From contig NZ_CP132335.1 of the NCBI RefSeq assembly GCF_030758295.1, positions 4,626,412 to 4,690,411 of the forward strand: a DNA stretch of 64,000 nucleotides, read 5' to 3'. A model generated the notes under the pieces. The model saw nothing but the letters and a program-made list of their open reading frames with translations, was not told where the DNA came from and did no database searches. The DNA is from Pararhizobium sp. IMCC21322 (GTDB lineage Bacteria; Pseudomonadota; Alphaproteobacteria; Rhizobiales; GCA-2746425). Below, one piece after another: positions 44,436-52,998 of the stretch; positions within the stretch are counted from its first letter, which is position 1; each line of letters starts with the position of its first letter. The position numbers were made by a program, and so were the translations under genes.

Positions 44436-45152
44436 TTAAAGTTCCAATTTGTTGATCCACGTGACTCGCAAACCCCCTAACATTTCACGAACATCGGATT
44501 GCGGAACAAATGTACAACACTCTGAATTAGTCATATTGGACAGATCCTTTTTGACTTCTTCTTCCGTTTCACTTTTGGTGATGACGTAAGAAAGCTGTGC
44601 CGCTTTAAATATGGGCACATCAGATATCGTGTCTCCAAACGACAGGGCGACTTTTTTGCCTTGCTTCATTAGTCTATCAACTATGATCTGCTTGCTAGAG
44701 CTGATCGCGAGATTCATAGCTACCGATCCATCGTACGACCCATTGCTGTCGAAACCTAATTCCAAACCAAAGCAATCATCTATATCAATCCGCTCTGCAA
44801 TGTGTTCGACTACTACCATCGGTGCCCCTGAGACCAAAACAGGTGAGATCCCGAGTTCTCGGATAGTTTCAATTAGCGGTATGGCGAAGTCATTAAGCCT
44901 CGCGTTTGTTGACCAAAACTCGTGCACTAAATTGCTCAAGTTGGCCGGGTGCAATCCTTGCATTGCTTCCGCGTAGGTATTGACCACGTCCCATGCCATA
45001 CTTTCATATGAAGATTTTTTCTGCTGAAATTGGTTTAAGCTGGTCAACATCTTGGTTTCGTGACGAATAGGAACGACCCCTGTCCGTACCAGGAACTTCA
45101 ACCAATCAAAAATGACGAACCCTTCTCGAAGCGTCCCGTCCCAATCTAACAA
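44436..45152 (-). CDS. HAD-superfamily hydrolase
   Basis: At least 238 residues. HAD motif I is LLDWDGTLREG, motif II PVLVSGAPM (Ser), motif III lies around KQGKKVALS and motif IV SFGDTISDVPIF. The cap region is helical. It should be a phosphoserine-phosphatase-like or related phosphatase (PSP/UmpH group). The start is odd: TTG 45152 is the only standard start, but it falls within the motif I strand (KKYICLLDWDGT). The frame is open for 13 more codons without ATG, GTG or TTG, so a rare CTG start or N-terminal loss is likely. Confidence 0.75.
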   Translation of the reverse strand: MLDWDGTLREGFVIFDWLKFLVRTGVVPIRHETKMLTSLNQFQQKKSSYESMAWDVVNTYAEAMQGLHPANLSNLVHEFWSTNARLNDFAIPLIETIRELGISPVLVSGAPMVVVEHIAERIDIDDCFGLELGFDSNGSYDGSVAMNLAISSSKQIIVDRLMKQGKKVALSFGDTISDVPIFKAAQLSYVITKSETEEEVKKDLSNMTNSECCTFVPQSDVREMLGGLRVTWINKLEL

Positions 45153-45480
45153 GCAAATATATTTCTTGACTGGTTCCAGGACAGACTTCCCCTATTTTGA
45201 TTGGCTATCGCAATGTGCCTACAGGGTTCCAATCCTGAGTTCAGTTTTTCTCAATTATCAACCGAGCAGGTAGGCTCCAGCACTACCACCACCATAGTTC
45301 GATTCAACTTCTCTGGTATGAGACTTTGATTTCAGTTTCTAATATGCGTTTTCGCTTAAGATAAGAAGTGGTGAGCAGCCCCGAGGTCCGGGGCTGCTCG
45401 AGGTTCAGAGGCTCTTCTTGCACAGAGACCTAATTACTCTTATCAAAGAGCTACGTTATCGAGCGACGAAGTATCGCTTT
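45153..45480. other. 328-bp stretch with a strong hairpin
   Basis: No gene was found. A perfect 11-bp stem (GAGCAGCCCCG / CGGGGCTGCTC, 45373-45399, 5-base loop) has no T-run on either side. It could be part of a small RNA. The rest shows nothing recognisable. Confidence 0.45.
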
Positions 45481-45663
45481 TTAATCGACTCGCGGACCGG
45501 AACCGAGCGGCTTTTCCCACTCGTTCCCACTGGCTTGCGCCTGTTCTAGGCGCTCTTGAGCCTGTTCGGGGCTGCCTCCCTCACCGTGATGACCTTCGCC
45601 ATCCGATGCAACGTAGTGGTTATCACCAGGGAAACATGACTTGTCTTCCATTTTCGTATCCAT
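45481..45663 (-). CDS. Small acidic hypothetical protein
   Basis: A 60-residue protein. ATG 45663 with GGAG upstream is preferred over earlier in-frame starts. It has a Gly/His/Glu-rich middle (ASDGEGHHGEGGSPEQAQER) and a helical end (RLEQAQASGNEWEKPLG). No hydrophobic segment. No family was recognised. Confidence 0.5.
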   Translation of the reverse strand: MDTKMEDKSCFPGDNHYVASDGEGHHGEGGSPEQAQERLEQAQASGNEWEKPLGSGPRVD

Positions 45664-45812
45664 AATAGTTCTCCGTGACTGCATCACCAGCTGATCCTAC
45701 GCAACGGATTTGCTGTTCCGTCAAGGCCAACCCAGACGTTAAGTATGGTACCGTTCAGGTACTGGTGCGCCGCGATGGTGCAGTCTGGATGGAGTGCTGT
45801 ACCGCGCACCTT

Positions 45813-45850
45813 CCCTGAGCCCTTCTACTAAAGGGCTCAGGGATTCTTTT
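45813..45850 (+). terminator. Rho-independent terminator
   Basis: A 12-bp perfect stem (CCCTGAGCCCTT / AAGGGCTCAGGG) with a 5-6 base loop, followed by ATTCTTTTT. It would stop plus-strand transcription about 40 bases before the small membrane gene at 45892, and would insulate that two-gene unit. Confidence 0.75.
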
Positions 45851-45891
45851 TGTCAGGCGGACTGATTTTTCGAAAAATCAGGAGCATAAGC

Positions 45892-46116
45892 GTGGAATCC
45901 GCAACCCGCTTTTGCCTGCACATATTTATTCTTTTTCTTCTAACTATTTCGACTCTGGGTTTCGTGCATATAATCTGTGGCCGACCGGGTATTATTGCAT
46001 CTGGTTTATTTTCCGCTTGGTTGATAACTTTACGTAATTTTCGAAAAATAGGCTTCAGAGGGAATTGGTCATGCAAGGAAAGTTGGAACACCACCGCCGC
46101 TTGGTCGCTGCTTTAA
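45892..46116 (+). CDS. Two-helix small membrane protein
   Basis: A 74-residue protein from GTG 45892, with AGGAG about 9 bases upstream. It has two hydrophobic segments (CLHIFILFLLTISTLGFVHII and GIIASGLFSAWLITL) and a basic, Trp-containing tail. It overlaps the following gene by 46 bp in another frame, so the two are coupled. It may anchor its partner to the membrane. No family was recognised. Confidence 0.5.
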   Translation: MESATRFCLHIFILFLLTISTLGFVHIICGRPGIIASGLFSAWLITLRNFRKIGFRGNWSCKESWNTTAAWSLL

Positions 46117-46991
46117 CGCTGATACGAAAAAACCTAAAATCAACATCCACCAGGAGATTAGCGTCGGTCTCGGACTTGCTATCTGCGCTGAACGCTAAGA
46201 AGGAAGAAGCGGTCTTCTCTCGTCCGGCTTTGGACGAACGCATGAAAACACACGCTTTTTCGCACGAAGAAGAAACTGCCATTGTCGCTCTGACTAAAAC
46301 GGAGTTGGGCATCTCAGATCTACGGATGCTTGATCCGATGATCGATGAGGATCCCACACTAGTACCTGACGTTCTTCTTGAATCAGAAAGCTTGTTGTCA
46401 GGCGAGTCGTTTTCGACAGAGAAGTCCTTTGTGGAGGGGCATTGGCAAATAGCAATTGTTTACCCAGAAACAAAAACTGCTAAGTTCCAGGCACGCGTCC
46501 TGACTATGGTTCTTTCAACGCTCAACCGGGATCCAGGCCGGATGGAGTGCCTGATTTTATCTCAGAGCAATACCTGGTTTGGAAACGCCTTTGGTGAACG
46601 CCAATGTCTATCCGCACTGGTCCGTTCAAAAATAACCAACGAAGCTGCTTACTGTGCCTGCAACGTGCCGTTTCGGGAAGAACCAATCGCGGGCATTTTT
46701 ACTGTGTTGGAACGAGACAATTCTTCTCGGAGGCGTGGGTTAGTATCATTCTATTTTTGTGGCGAAAAGGTTCAGAATCCTACAAAGGAACTCGGAGGCG
46801 ATCGTACAGCCAAGGAATTGCTGCTTGATGACAAGATGCGTGAAAAAATCCGCTCTTCGGTTCCAGGATCTCTTTTGAGCACGGCTGAGGCGAAAAGCAA
46901 GTTGCCGAAAGCCTGGGCATTCGCAAAGGAATGTGGAATTGATCTCTCAAGAGAAAAACATTCCGAAGGGCTAAAAATTGAGTGGCCCTAG
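46071..46991 (+). CDS. Hypothetical soluble protein paired with a membrane peptide
   Basis: A 306-residue protein from ATG 46071, with GAGGGA upstream. The N-terminus is helical and basic (LVAALTLIRKNLKSTSTRRLASVSDLL), the middle is acidic (LDPMIDEDPTLVPDVLLESESLLSG), and the C-terminal half is probably alpha/beta (QIAIVYPETKTAKFQARVLTMVL; ARGLVSFYFCGEKVQ-like). No nuclease or ATPase motif was seen. With its overlapping membrane partner it forms an isolated two-gene unit bounded by a terminator. The function is unknown, and a defence role would be a guess from the position. Confidence 0.6.
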   Translation: MQGKLEHHRRLVAALTLIRKNLKSTSTRRLASVSDLLSALNAKKEEAVFSRPALDERMKTHAFSHEEETAIVALTKTELGISDLRMLDPMIDEDPTLVPDVLLESESLLSGESFSTEKSFVEGHWQIAIVYPETKTAKFQARVLTMVLSTLNRDPGRMECLILSQSNTWFGNAFGERQCLSALVRSKITNEAAYCACNVPFREEPIAGIFTVLERDNSSRRRGLVSFYFCGEKVQNPTKELGGDRTAKELLLDDKMREKIRSSVPGSLLSTAEAKSKLPKAWAFAKECGIDLSREKHSEGLKIEWP

Positions 46992-47046
46992 TCTGCTATA
47001 ACTTCCAAAATGTTTGTTTCAGCTAAAGCAGCATCTATTTTTTTGA

Positions 47047-47220
47047 TCACTGCAAACGATCTTTTAAAACCCACAAGGACAAGCTCATCTGCTGTCTGGA
47101 TATGTGGGTAACCCGTTCGACAATGACCTCATCGCATCTAGCTTGGGTTAGTGCCTTCTTTTGCTGATCAATTATTTCGGGGTCGTTCCCATTATCTCTT
47201 ATGTATCCTGCTTTTCTCAT
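47047..47220 (-). pseudogene. Serine-recombinase-like N-terminal fragment without the catalytic serine
   Basis: About 57 residues starting MRKAGYIRDNGNDPEIIDQQKKAL and continuing to ARCDEVIVERVTHISRQ. This follows the resolvase pattern GYIRVSTxDQ...Q..AL...CD....E, but the VST segment with the catalytic serine is replaced by DNGND and the rest of the domain is missing. It lies just after the relaxase gene. It is either decay or a small dominant-negative-like derivative. Confidence 0.45.
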
Positions 47221-47335
47221 AAATGATGTCCCCAAGCTCTGAATTATTTGTGTAAACTGTTGTAATATATACACTAATTGTAACATGCTTTTGGTTGATC
47301 ACAAAGAATTTCGTATGACGAAAACTCAGCCCAAT

Positions 47336-50137
47336 CTACCTCTCCCGGCGCAGCTTGTTTGACCTTGTTGGTGCAGGCACACGCTCCCGCTTCATTCCTG
47401 GCATGTTGTCGCTGTCGCTATAGAAGCGGGCGTCATGTTTGTGGCGTGTGAGAGCGACGTAGGTCAGGTGTTTGTCCAGCGTTCGCGACGATAGGACAAA
47501 TGATCTATCCACCGTTGCGCCCTGGCTTTTGTGGATGGTGGTGGCGTAGCCATGATCAATGGAGGCGTATTGGCTTGGGGAGAAGGTCAGGCGGCGCGGG
47601 CTGCCGTTATTGGCACCATCAAGGGTAACGAATATGTTGTCTTTGGTGATTTTTTCAATCGTCGCTAAAGCACCATTCTTAACGCCAAGCTCGGTATCGT
47701 TTTTGGTGAAGATTATGCGGTCATTGGGGGCGAAGGCACGCTTGCCATGAGTGGTTTTGAAATAATGCTCATCGACCAGTTCACCGCTTGATTTGCGAGC
47801 CATGCGAACAGCCTGATTGATAGCATGGACATCTTTGCGGCGATGGGCGAAGGCCAGCCGTGAGGCGCTGTTGCCGCGTGTTTCGATATCAACCATATAA
47901 TCCTGTACCAAGGCGGCAATGGCGTCATCCTGGCTTTTGGTGGTTTTGACCGCGCCGTGCTTTTGATAGGCATCTATCGCCTTTCCGGTATTGCCCGTCG
48001 CCAGATCAAGCGAGGCTTGGCGCTGCCAGTCTGATTTTTGGCGACGAATTTCTGTGAGTTTTGCCGCGCCAATATTTTCAGCAATATCTTTAAACGGCGT
48101 TCCCGCATTGATGGGCTGTAATTGTTCTGGGTCGCCGACAAGAACGAGCTTTGCACCATATTTCTTGGTGTGCTCGACAATACGGTTCAATTGGCGTGTG
48201 CCAATCATTCCGGCTTCATCAATCACCAGAACATCGCCGGGTTTTAATTGGTTGTAGCCGTTCTTCCAGCTCATTTCCATCGAGGCCAAAGTGCGACTGA
48301 TAATGCCGGAGGCGCTTTGCAGACCATCGGCAGCTTTACCGGACAATGCCGCACCAAAAACCTGATAGCCTTGTTTTGTCCAAGCCTCATGCGCGGCGGC
48401 AAGCATAGTGCTTTTACCGGTCCCGGCCAAGCCGATAACGGCGCTTATTCGTTCTGGATTTAGAATATGATTTATCGCCGCTTGTTGCTCATCGCTCAGG
48501 CTTGCCCCATGCAATTTTTGCAATATCGCGTTTTGACGTTTGATGGCGTCATGCGTATGGGTAGATTTCACGCCATGAGTGTTTTGATCGACCATGATTT
48601 TTGCGTCATGGGTGAGCCCGCTTTTAAGCCCCTCCATTTCCCGCGTTGAATAAATCGGTAGCGGATCACTTTTGATCTCGACCAGTTCTTTCGAGCGCAA
48701 AACCGCATCGGAGGCGGCGCGTAAGGCCAACGGATCATCGATATAATTAGCCAGCCCGTGTAGAATATCACGGCGGTTAAACTCGGACTTTTTATCGGTG
48801 ATAATATCCAGAATTTTAACCGGCGATTGCCGGACTTGTTGCGCCGTATAGAGTTGGTCTTCTTCGGGCAGTAAAAGCGCTTGGTCGGGATCTGCCAACA
48901 GATCGACACCAAGCAGCTGTTCGTTAAGGTCAAAAGCATTCTCGCGATGCAGTTTCGCCAGATGCACCGCGTGTTGTTCTTTGAGGGCGCAAAATTCTTC
49001 CTCTAAGCCGCGTCTTTCACCGAGCTGCCTTTCAATCAGTTTTTGCAGCTCCACCTGGTCACGGATTTTATCTGCTTCTGCGGCCTGTGTGTGTTCAGCA
49101 CGCAAAACGTCGTATCTGCCGGAAAGCCGCGCCCAGAGTGCTTTCACTCCTATCGGTAAAAGCGCGACGCGGGATTTAACGACTTCAATCCGGCGCGTCT
49201 CTTGTGCTGCCTCCAATGCTGCACGTGTTTGTCTGTGATCACCGACAAGAGCGCGGCGTTTTGATTCAAGGGCATCAATTTGATTCTGAAAAAGTGTTTC
49301 AGCTTCTGCAAAGGCGGCATCAAACGGAGCGCCCACCTTATCGGCAAAGCGTTCTGTGATACGCAATTGGACATCATCAACAGAAGGCAGCTTTTCAATA
49401 TCACCAAGGCGCGCGCGTAAGTCTTTGGTCTTCACGCCAAGCCAGCGCGAAAGCGAATAAACTTCGCCCTGACCATCAACCGCAACAAAGCCGCGTCTGT
49501 CACCCTTGGCGAGTGTCAAACCATGTTCAGACAGAGCGGCGGCAAAGGCGGCCTTTGAATCAGAGCCCGCCCAGCAACCCAGCAAAAGGCTTTTTAATTC
49601 CTTTGGGTCACGTCGAACCCTTTTTGCTTGCTGGTGTTCAGCTTGGGAGTAATTGAGTTGGTCTCGTTCCTCGCTGTTCATCAAACCGCGTGGCATTTGC
49701 CAACCATGTTCAAGGAATAGCTCCCGCGATAGTTCTTGTAGCTTGCGCTTGTAAAGTGAGACATTCAGCGCACGCATGCGGACAATATCAATGCGTGACC
49801 ACACACAGTGGGCGTGACGTCTGCCTTTCTTCTCGTGAAAGATAATTGCGCGGGGTTGGCCGGTTAATCCAAGTTTTGCTTCAATTCCGGCAATGGCTTG
49901 TTCATATGCTTCGACAGAAACACTCTCCATTTCCGGCGGACTTAAGACCAGCGAGAACATGAAGTTCCTGCACTTCGTTCCCCGGCTCACCGCATAGGCT
50001 TCTGTTAAAGCCTCGGTCAGATCATCAGATACAAATCCAGAAATTTCATGCACGCGGACATGCTCATTCTCACGCGTGTTCAAAAGATGCCGCGCCAATT
50101 GCGCAGCACCACCGCGTTCATTGCCCTTTAAAATCAA
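47336..50137 (-). CDS. Relaxase fused to a TraA/RecD-type helicase
   Basis: About 933 residues. The start is TTG 50137, which overlaps the mobC stop (TTGA); the conserved strand LILKGNERGGAAQLARHLL begins there. N-terminal relaxase domain (to about 170): EISGFVSDDLTEALTEAYAV, FMFSLVLSPPE, and the metal-binding GRRHAHCVWSRID. A coiled middle follows. The C-terminal helicase has Walker A VIGLAGTGKSTMLAAA, Walker B DVLVIDEAGM, LVGDPEQLQPI and a UvrD-like end (YATTIHKSQGATVDRSFVL, YVALTRHKH). It nicks oriT and pilots the strand in conjugation. Confidence 0.92.
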   Translation of the reverse strand: MILKGNERGGAAQLARHLLNTRENEHVRVHEISGFVSDDLTEALTEAYAVSRGTKCRNFMFSLVLSPPEMESVSVEAYEQAIAGIEAKLGLTGQPRAIIFHEKKGRRHAHCVWSRIDIVRMRALNVSLYKRKLQELSRELFLEHGWQMPRGLMNSEERDQLNYSQAEHQQAKRVRRDPKELKSLLLGCWAGSDSKAAFAAALSEHGLTLAKGDRRGFVAVDGQGEVYSLSRWLGVKTKDLRARLGDIEKLPSVDDVQLRITERFADKVGAPFDAAFAEAETLFQNQIDALESKRRALVGDHRQTRAALEAAQETRRIEVVKSRVALLPIGVKALWARLSGRYDVLRAEHTQAAEADKIRDQVELQKLIERQLGERRGLEEEFCALKEQHAVHLAKLHRENAFDLNEQLLGVDLLADPDQALLLPEEDQLYTAQQVRQSPVKILDIITDKKSEFNRRDILHGLANYIDDPLALRAASDAVLRSKELVEIKSDPLPIYSTREMEGLKSGLTHDAKIMVDQNTHGVKSTHTHDAIKRQNAILQKLHGASLSDEQQAAINHILNPERISAVIGLAGTGKSTMLAAAHEAWTKQGYQVFGAALSGKAADGLQSASGIISRTLASMEMSWKNGYNQLKPGDVLVIDEAGMIGTRQLNRIVEHTKKYGAKLVLVGDPEQLQPINAGTPFKDIAENIGAAKLTEIRRQKSDWQRQASLDLATGNTGKAIDAYQKHGAVKTTKSQDDAIAALVQDYMVDIETRGNSASRLAFAHRRKDVHAINQAVRMARKSSGELVDEHYFKTTHGKRAFAPNDRIIFTKNDTELGVKNGALATIEKITKDNIFVTLDGANNGSPRRLTFSPSQYASIDHGYATTIHKSQGATVDRSFVLSSRTLDKHLTYVALTRHKHDARFYSDSDNMPGMKRERVPAPTRSNKLRRER

Positions 50138-50583
50138 TGTTGCGTCTGCCCGCCAATACCGAGCGCCTGCGTCAGATCGAGCCGCATTGAGCGCACATAG
50201 GCATAGGCTTCGTTGATCTGGTCTTCGCTCTGCTGATCCAGTAATAGCGTGCCGCAATTGGCGTCATAGGCAAGCTGGTTCAGATTATTGGCAATCCGCG
50301 ATTGCCCCAATAATCCCAACACCCGTCCCAAAGCTTCTTGATCTTTGACAGGAGCGCGAAGCCTTATCTTGCGCGGCGCACTATCACCGCCAAACAGACA
50401 CTTACGAATATAGGCACTCACCGACATTCCCGCCGATAAGTGTTTTAGCTGCGCCAGTTCCTCATCTGTCACCCGAAAACCCACGAACGGCGGCTTGGCT
50501 GGCTTGATTGCTCCATTGGTGACGGCATCCGCAAACACAGCGCCAACAGCCTTACGGCCCTGAAACCCGCCGTCCTTCCTCAT
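50134..50583 (-). CDS. mobC: MobC-like relaxosome protein
   Basis: A 149-residue accessory protein. The MobC signature LGRVLGLLGQSRIANNLNQLAYDANCGTL lies in the C-terminal half, after a ribbon-helix-helix-like segment (FVGFRVTDEELAQLKHLSAGMSVSAYIRKCL). It should bind oriT and help the relaxase. It overlaps the relaxase gene. The ATG has no good Shine-Dalgarno. In the excised circle this ATG would overlap the recombinase stop as ATGA, so its translation may depend on coupling. Confidence 0.88.
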   Translation of the reverse strand: MRKDGGFQGRKAVGAVFADAVTNGAIKPAKPPFVGFRVTDEELAQLKHLSAGMSVSAYIRKCLFGGDSAPRKIRLRAPVKDQEALGRVLGLLGQSRIANNLNQLAYDANCGTLLLDQQSEDQINEAYAYVRSMRLDLTQALGIGGQTQH

Positions 50584-50686
50584 AGCGATGGCCCCCGAGG
50601 GCGAGTACTGCGCGCCGCCAGCGTTCGTTTTGCTTCTGGTGATGTTATGTCTGTTGCATGATACAGCAAGTTAAGTTGTGGGCGCA

Positions 50687-50699
50687 CTCCCGCAACCAA
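50687..50699. repeat. Second att-like repeat
   Basis: CTCCCGCAACCAA differs from the att core by one base and lies exactly 51 bp (17 codons) before the right att site. It may be a trace of an earlier insertion or a secondary site. Confidence 0.55.
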
Positions 50700-50737
50700 T
50701 GCCTCTTGGTTTTTCATAAAGTCGCGTTTAGGGTCAG

Positions 50738-50750
50738 CCCCCGCAACCAA
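50738..50750. other. Right attachment site
   Basis: CCCCCGCAACCAA is identical to the tRNA-fMet 3' end at 1331-1343 and in direct orientation. It is the right border of the element of about 49.4 kb. The bases beyond it (from 50751) should be the DNA that originally followed the tRNA. Confidence 0.8.
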
Positions 50751-51404
50751 AATTTTCCTTATTAATCAATATGTTAGACCTAGTCGAGATTTTGCGTTGT
50801 TTCGCGATTTTCGAATTAATAAGGCTATAATAAGGTGGCGGAATAGCAATCAGTAGGAAAGCAGGGTGATTGCTGCTCTGAATTGCGGCGCAAATCAAAG
50901 ATATCCATGTTCAATTTCGCGACGCAAATCATCTGCGCAACCGCTGAAACTTGGTTCACTTAGAAATCTGAATAGCAACTGCTTCATGCGTCTCAATATA
51001 CTGCATTATGCAGTGGTGACAGATCGATAATCCGCTCTCACGATACAATGAAGCCATCATCGGATGATGATATTCTGGCGGAATTGGTAATTATTTTGAT
51101 CTCAACCCATGATCTGATTCGTGTTTCGATGTAAAAATGGGCGGGCGGCAGACTTTCGTTTCAGTTCACATAAACGGTCGCTATGCGGACAAAGCGCACG
51201 CTTGGAACCATGACTTGAATGTCAATTTAAATGCATCCCGATCTGGATGTTATCAGCTGCGGATGCCGAGGCGACTGATCGCTTTGAACGCAACAGTTCG
51301 GCTGCGATGACCATGATAATTCTGCTGTTTTTGAATTTGAGTCTCTAACGAATTTGTTCCGTTGCCCTCCTTGTGCTTTTAACCAATTACGGCCAAAAGT
51401 GATT
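50751..51404. other. 654-bp chromosomal stretch without a supported gene
   Basis: AT-rich DNA just outside the element. Short frames have no ribosome-binding site or family signature. The promoter of the antiporter gene should lie near its end. No remnant was recognised. Confidence 0.5.
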
Positions 51405-52616
51405 ATGGAACATAGCGGTACAAACATTGAATTGATCGTTCTGGGCATTCTGGTTTGTACCATCGCCTATTCTTTGCTGACCAAGGTAGTTTCTAAAACA
51501 ATATTGACACTCCCGATTATCTTTGTGGGAATTGGCTATCTTTGTGCGCCTGTGACCCAATCCCTCGGCACGACAGTGGAACTCCGCGAGTCAGCACGTT
51601 TTCTAGCCGAGTTGACACTGGTTCTCATTCTTTTCGCCGATGCCAGCCATGTTCGCTTTTCAGGATTGAAAATAACCTTCGCAATTCCGTTACGCATGCT
51701 GATTATTGGATTGCCTGGATCAATCGCATTGGGAACTCTGGTGGTGTTTTACGTTTTTCCGGCAGGAGGTCTGGCCCTGGCACTGCTAACGGCTGCGTTG
51801 TTGGCTCCAACAGATGCCGCAATTGGGCAAGCCGTTGTATCGAGTGCCAGGGTTCCCGAGCGTTTGAGTCAATCAATGAATGTGGAAGGCGGCCTGAATG
51901 ACGGGCTGGTTCTTCCCTTTGTCCTTTTGGGAGCAATTTTAGCCTCGACCAACATGACAGAAACGGATGGGTTGGCGCTTTTTGCAGTCACGCAGGTTGT
52001 CCTGGGACCGATAGTTGGCCTTGCAATAGGCTGGATCAGCGCAAAAGCTCTCGACTATGTGCAGCAGCGCGATTGGATTGTTGGAAGCGCCCAAGGCATC
52101 GTCTTTCTGTCCACTGCCTTTGTGAGTTTCATTGCAGCTGTGCTTGTCGGGGGAAACGGGTTTATTGCAGCATTTGTTGCCGGTGCCGTTTTTGGCAACA
52201 CATACCGAAATGACATCCACTTCATTAAGGAGTTTATGGATGGTGCCGGACAGCTTTTGACCATGGCAGCGTTTCTGGTCTTTGGCGCATTAATGCTGCC
52301 CGATGGCTTAGCCCATATCTCTTGGTCTACAGTCTTAGTCGCCATTTCATTCCTGACAGTCATACGGATGCTGCCTATCCTTGTGTCGCTTGCAGGTACA
52401 GGCCTTGCAATGCGGGAAAAGCTGTTTCTTGGGTGGTTTGGTCCGCGTGGTCTCGCATCCATCCTGTTTACGCTGATCATTATGGATGAGTTTGAGTTCC
52501 CAAATGAAGAAGAGCTGTTAGCTTGTGTCTCACTGACCGTCGCACTTTCGGTATTGCTGCACGGGGTCAGTGCATCTCCGTTGGCAAAGCGCATTGGAAT
52601 CAGCACGGAAACTTGA
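51405..52616 (+). CDS. CPA1-type sodium/proton antiporter (NhaP-like)
   Basis: A 403-residue inner-membrane protein with about 12 hydrophobic segments. Family motifs: LAELTLVLILFADASHVRF, AALLAPTDAAIGQAVVSS (the ion-binding Asp region), NVEGGLNDGLVLPFVLL (the ND motif), GFIAAFVAGAVFGN, and FLGWFGPRGLASILFTLI. It exchanges monovalent cations for protons. ATG 51405 is chosen over an upstream in-frame start because the earlier residues are not hydrophobic or conserved. It stands alone. Confidence 0.9.
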   Translation: MEHSGTNIELIVLGILVCTIAYSLLTKVVSKTILTLPIIFVGIGYLCAPVTQSLGTTVELRESARFLAELTLVLILFADASHVRFSGLKITFAIPLRMLIIGLPGSIALGTLVVFYVFPAGGLALALLTAALLAPTDAAIGQAVVSSARVPERLSQSMNVEGGLNDGLVLPFVLLGAILASTNMTETDGLALFAVTQVVLGPIVGLAIGWISAKALDYVQQRDWIVGSAQGIVFLSTAFVSFIAAVLVGGNGFIAAFVAGAVFGNTYRNDIHFIKEFMDGAGQLLTMAAFLVFGALMLPDGLAHISWSTVLVAISFLTVIRMLPILVSLAGTGLAMREKLFLGWFGPRGLASILFTLIIMDEFEFPNEEELLACVSLTVALSVLLHGVSASPLAKRIGISTET

Positions 52617-52687
52617 GGTCACGCCGCTACATTTGGTTTTTATGCGAAATTTGCTAACTGGATTGCAGTCGCACTCCGATTGAATGT

Positions 52688-52850
52688 CACGTGTTCCGCT
52701 GAAGACTCCCTGATTTGAAGTTGAGGTCAAACCCCATTGATAGGATTGATTTTAATTAGCAAATCAGACTCAAGGATTCCAATCAATGATTTGGAGGCTT
52801 TGATGGGATATCTGTTTTGGCTGTCTGAGCTGCTGCGGCAGTCGCTCCGC
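52688..52850 (+). mobile_element. Transposable-element debris
   Basis: A terminus related to the IS407-like end at 27157 (ACGTGTTCCGCTGAA, then CTGATTTGAAGTT) is followed by MGYLFWLSE, the start of an IS5-type transposase that decays immediately. It appears to be fragments of two elements. The adjacent frame to 53180 is not supported as a gene. Confidence 0.45.
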
Positions 52851-52998
52851 GAAGTGATAGCCCTATTGGCAGCGCCCGCACTCCACCATTCGCCAACATC
52901 AGGCACTCAACATGCGTCCAACAGTCCCGGAAAATCTGTCATAAAATGGCTCATGACGTTAGACCGGACGCGGGAACGGGTTTTGTGTTGGGCTGGGT

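Noticed and set aside
45373-45399. Strong hairpin considered as a terminator
   Set aside because: No T-run follows on either strand, so it was kept only as a hairpin of unknown role.
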